Of a stretch of 64,000 nt of DNA, positions 1 to 7,452 are shown piece by piece. Source of the stretch: Streptomyces sp. NBC_00237 (GTDB taxonomy: Bacteria > Actinomycetota > Actinomycetes > Streptomycetales > Streptomycetaceae). The DNA is taken from positions 2,232,001-2,296,000 of the forward strand of contig NZ_JAPEMT010000002.1 in the NCBI RefSeq assembly GCF_026342435.1, given 5' to 3'. The notes beneath the pieces are model-generated. The model did no database searches, was not told the origin of the DNA, and saw only the letters and a program-made list of their open reading frames with translations. Made by a program: the position numbers and the translations under genes. Each line of letters begins with the position of its first letter. Position 1 is the first letter of the stretch.

Positions 1-122
1 CGTTCGACGGTCTTGTCGAGTGCCGCGACGGCCTGCGTCTCGGACGACGTCTCGACGACCTCGACCTCGGAGACGTTCGGGGTGGCGTCCACCGGCTTGC
101 TGCTCTTGGTCGGCTCAGCCAT
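1..122 (-). CDS. Peptide ABC transporter ATPase, DppF/OppF-type (N-terminus only)
   Basis: Only the first 40 residues are in the window (it begins MAEPTKSSK); the gene continues past the left edge. The visible part is a charged, Glu/Val/Thr-rich leader with no domain yet. Its ATG lies inside the 3' end of the preceding ATPase gene (8-nt overlap, ATGGCTGA), the same overlap length as between the two permease genes of this operon, so it is translationally coupled. In dpp/opp operons of order A-B-C-D-F the fifth gene is the second ATPase, which pairs with DppD to energise the permease. The identification rests on position and overlap, not on domain content. Confidence 0.75.
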   Translation of the reverse strand, partial: MAEPTKSSKPVDATPNVSEVEVVETSSETQAVAALDKTVE

Positions 123-1170
123 GGATCGTCTCCTTCCAGAAGTGGCACGCGCTGCCGCGACCGGTCAGATCCGCGCCGTCCCGCTCGGTCACCTGGACCA
201 GGGCGGGGACGTCGGTGCGGCAGATGTCCTGCGCCTGCGGGCAGCGCGGGTTGAACGCGCAACCCGCCGGGATCTTCAGCAGGTTCGGCGGCAGGCCCTT
301 GATCGCGTACAGCTCCTGGCCCTTCTGGTCCAGGCGCGGAATCGATTCGAGGAGGCCCTTGGTGTACGGGTGCGCGGGGCGCTTGTAGATCTCGTGGACC
401 GGAGCGGTCTCGACGATCCGGCCCGCGTACATGACCGCGATCTTGTCCGCGACGTCGGCGACGACGCCGAGGTCGTGGGTGATCAGGATCAGCCCCATGT
501 TGTACTCGCGCTGGAGCTCCGCGAGCAGGTCCATGACCTGCGCCTGAACGGTCACGTCGAGAGCCGTGGTCGGCTCGTCCGCGATGATCAGGTCGGGCTC
601 CAGGGCGAGCGCCATCGCGATCATGATGCGCTGGCGCATGCCGCCGGAGAACTGGTGCGGGTAGTCGTTGACCCGCTCCTTGGCCGCCGGGATCTTGACC
701 TTGTCCATCAGCTCGATGGCCTTGGCCTTGGCGTCCTTGCGGCTGAGGCCCTCGTGCACCCGGTACATCTCGCCGAGCTGGTAGCCCACCGAGAGCACGG
801 GGTTGAGGGAGGACAGCGCGTCCTGGAAGATCATCGCGATCTTCCGGCCGCGGATCTTCCGCCGCTCCTCGTTGGACATCTTGAGCATGTCCTGCCCCTG
901 GAAGAGGATCTCTCCCTTGGGGATCTTGCCGGGCGGCATGTCGAGGATGCCCATGATCGCCTGCGCGGTCACCGACTTGCCGGACCCCGACTCGCCGAGC
1001 ACCGCGAGGGTCTCGCCCGCGTTGACGCTGTAGTTGACGCCGTTGACGGCCTTGGCCACGCCGTCGCGGGTGTGGAACTCCACGTGCAGGTCGCGCACGT
1101 CGAGCAGGGGGCCGTTCTCACCGTCGCCGGAGAGGACGGGCACGTTCGCTGGTTTGTCCATGATGGTCAC
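115..1170 (-). CDS. Peptide ABC transporter ATPase, DppD/OppD-type
   Basis: 351 aa cytoplasmic ATPase that would power di/oligopeptide import with the adjacent permeases. Walker A GESGSGKS at about residues 59-66, Q-loop near 116, ABC signature SGGMRQR near 175-181, and Walker B LIIADEP near 194-200 are intact. The C-terminal extension with the cysteine cluster NPRCPQAQDIC (about residues 308-318) is typical of the oligopeptide/nickel importer ATPase family. The start chosen is GTG at 1170, preceded by GGAGG; an internal ATG three codons later is the alternative. It lies 11 nt downstream of the permease gene and overlaps the next ATPase gene by 8 nt. Confidence 0.93.
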   Translation of the reverse strand: MTIMDKPANVPVLSGDGENGPLLDVRDLHVEFHTRDGVAKAVNGVNYSVNAGETLAVLGESGSGKSVTAQAIMGILDMPPGKIPKGEILFQGQDMLKMSNEERRKIRGRKIAMIFQDALSSLNPVLSVGYQLGEMYRVHEGLSRKDAKAKAIELMDKVKIPAAKERVNDYPHQFSGGMRQRIMIAMALALEPDLIIADEPTTALDVTVQAQVMDLLAELQREYNMGLILITHDLGVVADVADKIAVMYAGRIVETAPVHEIYKRPAHPYTKGLLESIPRLDQKGQELYAIKGLPPNLLKIPAGCAFNPRCPQAQDICRTDVPALVQVTERDGADLTGRGSACHFWKETIHG

Positions 1171-1181
1171 GTACGCCTCCC

Positions 1182-2138
1182 TCAGCGCAGCTTCGGGTCG
1201 AGGGCTTCGCGCACGGCGTCACCCATCATGATGAACGCCAGGACGGTGATGCTGAGCAGACCGGCCGGGAAGATCAGGGTGTGCGGGTTGTTGCGGATGT
1301 CCGAGAGGGCGTCGGAGATGTCGCCGCCCCACGAGATGGAGTCGCCGCCCAGACCCAGGCCCAGGAACGACAGCGTCGACTCGGCGACGATGTACGTACC
1401 GAGGGCGATGGTCGCGACGACGATCACCGGTGCGATCGCGTTCGGCAGGATGTGCTTGAACAGGATGCGCTTGGTGTCCGCGCCGAGCGCCTTGGCCGCC
1501 ATCACGTAGTCCGCGTGCTTGGTCGTGATGACCGCGCCGCGCATGACGCGGGCGATCGACGTCCAGCCGAGGAAGGCCAGTGCGCCCATGACGACCCAGA
1601 CGGTGCGGTCGGTGAAGGCGTTCAGGACGACCATCGCGCCGAGCAGGAACGGGATGCCGAAGAACACGTCGGTGAGACGCGAGATCAGGGTGTCCCAGAA
1701 CCCGCCGAAGTAACCGGCCAGCATGCCCGCCAGCCCGCCGAAGACGGTGACGAGCACCGTGACGCCGACACCGACCATGATCGAGTTGCGGGCGCCGTAG
1801 ATCGAACGGGCGTAGATGCTGCGGCCCGTGCGGTCGTAGCCCCACCAGTCGGCCTGGAAGAGGCTGCCGAGCTCCGGCTTGCCCAGGAAGTGGTTCGCCT
1901 GGTCGCCGATGGTCGGGCTGGCGTTGGTGAACAGGCTCGGGAACGCCGAGATCACGATCATCAGCAGGATCAGCAGCGCCGAGACCACGAACAGCGGGTT
2001 GCGCCGCAGGTCGCGCCAGGCGTCGGCGCCGAGACTGCGCGGCTTCTCGCCCTTGGGCGCCGCCGGGTCCACGGAGACGGGGGTGCCGCTGACGACGTTC
2101 GCCGCGTCCTCATGAGCGGTCTTGGTGAGGTCAGGCAT
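1182..2138 (-). CDS. Peptide ABC transporter permease, DppC/OppC-type
   Basis: 318 aa inner-membrane permease. It has a cytoplasmic N-terminal tail (about 45 residues), a first membrane helix (LFVVSALLILLMIVISAF), a large extracellular loop, then the BPD_transp_1 core with five further helices. The EAA coupling loop is visible around AAKALGADTKRILFKHILPN. Start ATG at 2138 has GAGGA upstream. It overlaps the 3' end of the DppB gene by 8 nt. DppC partners with DppB to form the translocation channel. Confidence 0.93.
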   Translation of the reverse strand: MPDLTKTAHEDAANVVSGTPVSVDPAAPKGEKPRSLGADAWRDLRRNPLFVVSALLILLMIVISAFPSLFTNASPTIGDQANHFLGKPELGSLFQADWWGYDRTGRSIYARSIYGARNSIMVGVGVTVLVTVFGGLAGMLAGYFGGFWDTLISRLTDVFFGIPFLLGAMVVLNAFTDRTVWVVMGALAFLGWTSIARVMRGAVITTKHADYVMAAKALGADTKRILFKHILPNAIAPVIVVATIALGTYIVAESTLSFLGLGLGGDSISWGGDISDALSDIRNNPHTLIFPAGLLSITVLAFIMMGDAVREALDPKLR

Positions 2139-3060
2139 AACGAATCCTCGGGTCCAGGACCGCGTACAGCAGGTCGACGAGCAGGCTGGCGAGGAGGTAC
2201 ACGAGCACCAGCACGGTGACGACGCCGACGAGGATCGGGCCCTCGCGGCGGGCGATGCCCTCGAAGATGAGGTTGCCGACGCCCGTGACGTTGAAGATGC
2301 CCTCGGTGACGACCGCGCCGCCCATCAGGGAGCCGATGTCGGTGCCCAGGTAAGTGACCACCGGAATCAGCGAGTTGCGCAGCAGGTGCCGGGTGATGAT
2401 CCGCTGCTTGGGCAGACCCTTGGCAACCGCCGTACGCATGTAGTCGGCCGACTTGTTCTCGGCGATCGAGGTGCGGGTGAGCCGCGCCACGTACGCCAGA
2501 CCGACCAGACCGAGCACCAGCGCCGGGACCGCGAGCTGTGCCCAGTCCTCGGAGTCCTGCACGGACGGAGTGATCCAGCCGAGCTCGTTGCCGAAGAAGA
2601 GCTGGATGCCGAGACCGACGACGAAGATCGGGACGGAGATCACCAGCAGCGTGAACAGCGTCACGCCGGTGTCGATGATCTTGCCGCGGCGGATGCCCGC
2701 GATCACGCCGAGGGTGATGCCGACGACGAGCTCGAAGCTCCACGCCATGGCGGCGAGACGCAACGAGGTCGGGAAGGCCATCGTGATCTCGTCGAGTACG
2801 GGCCTGCCACCCGAGATGGTCTTGCCGAAGTCCCCCTGGAACAGCCCGCCCATGTAGTGCAGGTACTGCTGCCACAGCGGGAGGTCCAGGCCACGGTCGT
2901 GCTTGATCTGCGCGACCTGCGCCGGGTCCGGCGGCTTGTCTCCCCAGAGGGCCGCTACCGGGTCACCCGGGAGCACGTTGACCATGAGGAAGATGAGCAG
3001 GGTTGTCCCGATGAAAACCGGGATCATCTGGAGCAGTCGCCTAGCGACGTAGCGCCCCAT
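2131..3060 (-). CDS. Peptide ABC transporter permease, DppB/OppB-type
   Basis: 309 aa permease beginning MGRYVARRLLQMIPVFIG, the classic DppB N-terminal helix. The periplasmic-side motif LPGDPVAAL, characteristic of the family, follows, then the conserved core with the EAA-type loop (TAVAKGLPKQRIITRHLLRN). The start at 3060 is preferred over an upstream in-frame ATG at 3120 because it has GGAGG at good spacing, and the upstream option would run through the hairpin at 3088-3126. Confidence 0.93.
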   Translation of the reverse strand: MGRYVARRLLQMIPVFIGTTLLIFLMVNVLPGDPVAALWGDKPPDPAQVAQIKHDRGLDLPLWQQYLHYMGGLFQGDFGKTISGGRPVLDEITMAFPTSLRLAAMAWSFELVVGITLGVIAGIRRGKIIDTGVTLFTLLVISVPIFVVGLGIQLFFGNELGWITPSVQDSEDWAQLAVPALVLGLVGLAYVARLTRTSIAENKSADYMRTAVAKGLPKQRIITRHLLRNSLIPVVTYLGTDIGSLMGGAVVTEGIFNVTGVGNLIFEGIARREGPILVGVVTVLVLVYLLASLLVDLLYAVLDPRIRYA

Positions 3061-3087
3061 TGGTGCCTCCGTCCGTGTTCGGAGCCG

Positions 3088-3126
3088 CCCGAAGTGACGC
3101 CCGGGATCGCCGGGCGTCACTTCGGG
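3088..3126 (-). terminator. Perfect hairpin between dppA and dppB
   Basis: 17-bp perfect inverted repeat (arm CCCGAAGTGACGCCCGG, loop 5 nt) in the 82-nt gap between the binding-protein stop and the permease start. There is no T-run. Hairpins here are commonly partial terminators or 3' stabilisers that keep the binding-protein transcript in excess over permease transcripts; that role is inferred. Confidence 0.75.
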
Positions 3127-3142
3127 AACGGTTCTCCGACGA

Positions 3143-4780
3143 CTACTTCTTCTTGAAGACCTCGACGTCCGTCAGGATCGGGTCACCAGCCTGGTCGAAC
3201 TCCACTGCCTTCACGTTGTTCGAGTGCGCGGAGTTGATCTGGTTGTAGAAGAGCGGGATGCCGGGCATCGTGTTGACCAGCTGCTTCTCAGCTTCCTGGT
3301 ACAGCTTCGCCGACTCGTCGATCGTCTTGGCCTGGTCGGCCTTCTTGGCGAGCTCGTCGAACTTCTTGTCCGAGAAGTCGCCCTTGTTGCCGTCGACGCC
3401 CGTGGCGTACAGGTCGGCGAGGAAGTTGCCGTTGAACGGGTAGTCCAGGGTCCAGCCGGAGCGGTAGAAGGACTTGACCTTCTTCTGGTTCCGGATCTCG
3501 GTGTCGGCCTGGAAGTCGGTCACCGGGTCACCGGTGCACTTGACACCGGTGTTCTTGGTGATGTCGTTGCAGACCGCCGTGACCCAGCCCTTGTGAGGCT
3601 GGTCGGCGTTGTACTGGATGGTCATCGCGCCACCGGGGACACCGCCGCCGGCCGTGATGAGCTCCTTGGCCTTGGTCGGGTTGAACGTGCAGACCTCGCC
3701 GCAGGCGTTCTCCTGGTAGCCCTTCACACCCTTGGCGACCCAGCCGGTGGCCGGCTTGCGGTTGCCGTAGAAGGTGGTCTTGGCGATGGTCGGGCGGTCG
3801 ATCGCCATCGACAGGCCCTGGAGGACCCGGACGTCGATGTCCTTCCACTGCTTGGTGTAGAAGGCCGGGTTCATCGTGTTGATGGCCGAGAACTCGGACG
3901 TGATGGCGCGCTTGCCGAAGTCCTGCTTGTAGTTGGCCAGCTCGCTGTCCGGGACCAGCGGCATCGTGTCGACGTTGTCCGAGCGCAGGTCGTTGTAGGC
4001 CGACTGCGGCGTCGTGTACGCCTTGAAGTTGATGCCGCCGTTCTTCGGCTTGTCCTCGCCCTTGTAGTCCGCCCAGGCGTCGAGCTGGATCGACTTCTTG
4101 TGCGCCCAGGACTTGAACTTGTAGGGACCGTTGCCGACCGGCTTCTCGCCGTACGTCTTCGGGTCCTTCAGCGCCTCGGAGGGCATCGGGAAGAACGGCG
4201 AGTACACCAGCTTGTAGGCGTAGTACGGGATGCCGTTGTTCAGCGTGATGGTGAAGCTGTTCTCGTCGACGACCTTCAGGCCGGACATCGTCGTGCCGGT
4301 GCCCTTGCCCTTCTCCGGGTGCACGGCGTCGTAGCCGACGATGTCGCGGTACCAGGCCGAGTTCTGCTGGCCGTTGGCCGGGTTGGCGGCCCAGTTCCAG
4401 GCGTCGACGTACGACTTGGCCGTGACGGCCTCGCCGTTGTGGAACTTCCAGCCCGCCTTCAGCTTGACCGTCCACACCTTGTTCGTCGCGTCGGGCGTGA
4501 CGGACTCGGCGTTCTCGTTGACGATGTTGCCGGCCTTGTCGTAGTTGACGAGACCCGTGAAGAGGGAGTTGATGACGACGCTGCCGTACGCCTCCATGGT
4601 GTTGGCCGGCTGCAGAGGGTTCTGCGGCTCACCATTGGCGTAGCTGACGATCCCCTTGGGGTCGACCGTGCGGTTCGCGTTGTCGCTTCCGCCATCCTTG
4701 TTGCCGCCGCCACAAGCCGTCACCGTGAGAGCGACGACACCTGCTATGGCGACCCACTTGGCGCTCTTGGCACCGCGCAT
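3143..4780 (-). CDS. Peptide-binding lipoprotein, DppA/OppA-type (SBP family 5)
   Basis: 545 aa extracytoplasmic solute-binding protein. It has a lipoprotein signal: Arg/Lys-rich start, hydrophobic stretch, and lipobox VTAC with the lipidated Cys at residue 23, followed by GGGNKDGG. The SBP_bac_5 fold runs from about residue 60 to 535 (for example KVWTVKLKAGWKFHNGEAVT). Start ATG at 4780 has a strong AGGAGG; an upstream in-frame ATG at 4936 is rejected since it would bury the signal peptide. First gene of the peptide-import operon. It delivers peptides to DppB/DppC; specificity cannot be read from sequence. Confidence 0.93.
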   Translation of the reverse strand: MRGAKSAKWVAIAGVVALTVTACGGGNKDGGSDNANRTVDPKGIVSYANGEPQNPLQPANTMEAYGSVVINSLFTGLVNYDKAGNIVNENAESVTPDATNKVWTVKLKAGWKFHNGEAVTAKSYVDAWNWAANPANGQQNSAWYRDIVGYDAVHPEKGKGTGTTMSGLKVVDENSFTITLNNGIPYYAYKLVYSPFFPMPSEALKDPKTYGEKPVGNGPYKFKSWAHKKSIQLDAWADYKGEDKPKNGGINFKAYTTPQSAYNDLRSDNVDTMPLVPDSELANYKQDFGKRAITSEFSAINTMNPAFYTKQWKDIDVRVLQGLSMAIDRPTIAKTTFYGNRKPATGWVAKGVKGYQENACGEVCTFNPTKAKELITAGGGVPGGAMTIQYNADQPHKGWVTAVCNDITKNTGVKCTGDPVTDFQADTEIRNQKKVKSFYRSGWTLDYPFNGNFLADLYATGVDGNKGDFSDKKFDELAKKADQAKTIDESAKLYQEAEKQLVNTMPGIPLFYNQINSAHSNNVKAVEFDQAGDPILTDVEVFKKK

Positions 4781-5163
4781 GGGTTCCTCCTCATGAGTCC
4801 ACTTGTTAACTGCAAGAGGGGGCACAGGTGCACTCGCCGACACCCCTGACGGCGAGAAGTTCTGGTGCCCCAGTGTGCTCGTGAGTCGGCGCTCCCCACA
4901 GCGCATGACCCATTGACCCGAGCTCAATGGAGCCAACTATTAAGTACGTCCGGACCGTAAACCACACTTAAAGGGTCTCGTTTTGACAACATCACTTACC
5001 ACCCACTGACCGAAATCCGGACAAACTGAGCCCAGACAGACACGCCCGAAACGGACTGTTAACGCAACTTCCGGAGAGTGTTGATCGATATCCGGACACA
5101 TGGCCCATGAAAACAACTTGACCGACGGGTCTGTACACGGCAGTTGGATCTTGTCTGGACATG
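4781..5163 (-). promoter_or_regulatory. Upstream region of dppA with three TGTCC(G/A)GA-like sites
   Basis: Gap of about 380 nt holding the dppA promoter. On the plus strand TCCGGACA occurs at 5016-5023 and 5091-5098, and TCTGGACA at 5154-5161, all in the same orientation (TGTCCGGA read towards dppA). The region is locally AT-richer than the flanks. A clear -35/-10 pair could not be fixed by eye. The repeated motif may be a regulator site; no protein is implied by the sequence. Confidence 0.4.
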
Positions 5164-5201
5164 CCGGAGGCCCGACACTCTGACGAGTGTCGGGCCTCCG
5201 G
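5164..5201 (-). terminator. typA terminator
   Basis: Perfect 17-bp inverted repeat (arm CCGGAGGCCCGACACTC, loop TGAC) starting 10 nt beyond the typA stop codon. GC-rich stem without a long T-run, as usual for Streptomyces. Confidence 0.85.
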
Positions 5202-5211
5202 GCTCGCCTGC

Positions 5212-7116
5212 TTAGCGCTTGGCGCGCGAAGCGGTGCGACCGCGCTCCTTGGCGTCCAGGACGACCTTGCGGATGCGCACGGCCTCCGGGGTCACCTCGA
5301 CGCACTCGTCGTCGCGGCAGAACTCCAGGGACTGCTCCAGCGACAGCTTGCGCGGCGGCACCACGTTCTCCGTGGTGTCGGCGGAAGCGGCACGCATGTT
5401 GGTGAGCTTCTTCTCCTTGGTGATGTTCACGTCCATGTCGTCGGCGCGCGAGTTCTCGCCGACGATCATGCCCTCGTACACCTCGGTGCCGGGGTCGGTG
5501 AACAGGACACCGCGCTCCTGGAGGTTGATCATCGCGAACGGCGTGACCGTACCGGCGCGGTCGGCGACCAGGGAACCGTTGTTACGGGTCACCAGCGGGC
5601 CGAACCACGGCTCCAGGCCCTCGTGGATGGAGTGGGCGATACCGGTGCCGCGGGTGTTCGTCAGGAACTCCGTACGGAAGCCGATGAGGCCGCGGGACGG
5701 GACGACGAACTCCATGCGGACCCAGCCGGAGCCGTGGTTCGCCATGTTGTCCATCCGGCCCTTGCGGACGCCCATGAGCTGCGTGACCGCGCCCATGTGC
5801 TCCTCGGGGACGTCGACCGTCATGCGCTCGACCGGCTCGTGCACCTTGCCGTCGACGAGCTGGGTGACGACCTGCGGCTTGCCGATGGTCAGCTCGAAGC
5901 CCTCGCGGCGCATCTGCTCGACCAGGATGGCGAGCGCGAGCTCACCTCGGCCCTGGACCTCCCAGGCGTCGGGGCGCTCGGTCTCGAGGACGCGCAGCGA
6001 GACGTTACCGATCAGCTCGCGGTCGAGGCGGTCCTTGACCTGGCGGGCGGTGACCTTGCGGTCCTTGACCGCGGACTTGGCGTCCGCGCCCTTGCCCGTG
6101 CCGCCCCGGCCGACCATCGGCGAGTTGTTGGTGCCGATGGTCATGGAGATCGCGGGCTCGTCGACCGTGATCAGCGGCAGCGCGATCGGGTTCTCCGGGT
6201 CGGCCAGCGTCTCACCGATGGTGATGTCCGGGATACCGGCCACGGCGCAGATGTCGCCGGGGCCCGCGACCTCGGCGGGCTTGCGGGTGAGCGCCTCGGT
6301 CATCATCAGCTCGGAGATGCGGACGTTGGAGACCGTGCCGTCACGCTTGATCCAGGCGACGGTCTGGCCCTTGCGCAGCTCGCCCTGCTCGACGCGGAGC
6401 AGCGCGATGCGGCCGAGGAAGTTGTCGGCGTCCAGGTTGGTGACGTGCGCCTGGAGCGGGGCGGCCTCGTCGTACTCGGGGGCCGGGACGTGCTCCAGGA
6501 TGGCGGAGAAGAACGGCTCCAGGCTGTCGCTGTCCGCGGGGACGGTGCCGTCCTGGGGCTTGGTCAGCGAGGCGACGCCGTCACGGCCGCAGGCGTAGAC
6601 GATCGGGAACTCGATCTGGTCCTCGTCCGCGTCCAGGTCCAGGAACAGGTCGTACGTCTCGTTGACGACCTCGTCGATCCGGGAGTCGGGGCGGTCCGTC
6701 TTGTTGATGCACAGGATGACGGGCAGGCGCTGCTGGAGGGCCTTGCGGAGCACGAAGCGCGTCTGCGGCAGCGGGCCCTCGGAGGCGTCGACGAGCAGGA
6801 CGACCGCGTCCACCATCGACAGGCCGCGCTCGACCTCACCGCCGAAGTCGGCGTGACCCGGGGTGTCGATGATGTTGATGGTGATGACGTCGCCGCCATC
6901 CTTCGGGTGGTACTTCACCGCGGTGTTCTTGGCCAGGATCGTGATGCCCTTCTCACGCTCCAGGTCATTCGAGTCCATCATGCGGTCGTCGAGCGACTCA
7001 GAGGCGTGCGCGGCGAAGGAGCCGGCCTGCTTCAGCATGGCGTCGACGATGGTCGTCTTGCCGTGGTCGACGTGGGCGACGATGGCTACGTTACGGATGT
7101 CGTGGCGCGTGGGCAT
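5212..7116 (-). CDS. typA: Translational GTPase TypA/BipA
   Basis: 634 aa ribosome-associated GTPase of the EF-G-like superfamily, involved in ribosome assembly and stress adaptation. G1 is VDHGKTT near residue 16, G3 is DTPGHADFG near 75-83, and G4 is NKTDRPD near 130. The beta-barrel domain II, the EF-G domain V-like segment and the BipA C-terminal domain follow. Full family length with a short basic tail (KERGRTASRAKR). Single-gene unit: a 336-nt gap lies upstream and a strong terminator directly downstream. Confidence 0.97.
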   Translation of the reverse strand: MPTRHDIRNVAIVAHVDHGKTTIVDAMLKQAGSFAAHASESLDDRMMDSNDLEREKGITILAKNTAVKYHPKDGGDVITINIIDTPGHADFGGEVERGLSMVDAVVLLVDASEGPLPQTRFVLRKALQQRLPVILCINKTDRPDSRIDEVVNETYDLFLDLDADEDQIEFPIVYACGRDGVASLTKPQDGTVPADSDSLEPFFSAILEHVPAPEYDEAAPLQAHVTNLDADNFLGRIALLRVEQGELRKGQTVAWIKRDGTVSNVRISELMMTEALTRKPAEVAGPGDICAVAGIPDITIGETLADPENPIALPLITVDEPAISMTIGTNNSPMVGRGGTGKGADAKSAVKDRKVTARQVKDRLDRELIGNVSLRVLETERPDAWEVQGRGELALAILVEQMRREGFELTIGKPQVVTQLVDGKVHEPVERMTVDVPEEHMGAVTQLMGVRKGRMDNMANHGSGWVRMEFVVPSRGLIGFRTEFLTNTRGTGIAHSIHEGLEPWFGPLVTRNNGSLVADRAGTVTPFAMINLQERGVLFTDPGTEVYEGMIVGENSRADDMDVNITKEKKLTNMRAASADTTENVVPPRKLSLEQSLEFCRDDECVEVTPEAVRIRKVVLDAKERGRTASRAKR

Positions 7117-7348
7117 GGGTTGCTAAACGCTTCTCTCGATCGTGGGATGCGGCGTCTCGTTCCTCGTACGCCCACCGGGCGGACGCGCCACGGCTTACCC
7201 CATGGTACGGGGCGGAGCCGGGACGGGCTTCCCGGGCCGATCGTGTGTGCGCTTCAGCGGGCCCGCGCGACGGTGGGGGGCGACCTGCGCGGACCGGGGG
7301 AACGGGGTGGTGGGAGCGCTTGATTCCGGGTCAAGGAGTCGGGAACGA
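7117..7348. other. Non-coding leader upstream of typA
   Basis: No gene is supported here. It should carry the typA promoter and 5' leader (leftward). No palindrome or clear promoter hexamer pair is visible by eye. Confidence 0.5.
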
Positions 7349-7378
7349 CCTTGCCCGCCGAGGGCTCGGCGGGCAAGG
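7349..7378 (-). terminator. Terminator of the orphan peptide-binding protein gene
   Basis: Perfect 13-bp inverted repeat (arm CCTTGCCCGCCGA, loop GGGC), 75 nt beyond the stop codon of the lipoprotein gene that ends at 7453. Confidence 0.8.
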
Positions 7379-7452
7379 AATCGGGGCCGAATCGGGCTGG
7401 GTTCTCAGATCGCGAGATGCCCTCTGACCTGCGGTGCAGCGCTTATTTCCCG

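Noticed and set aside
3224..4849. A 541-codon open frame on the plus strand opposite the dppA gene
   Set aside because: The minus frame encodes a complete lipoprotein with signal peptide and ribosome site; the antisense frame has Arg/Asp/Gly/Val-rich composition typical of GC-rich shadows. The same applies to long frames opposite typA, fumC, the PBP, the FtsX permease and others.
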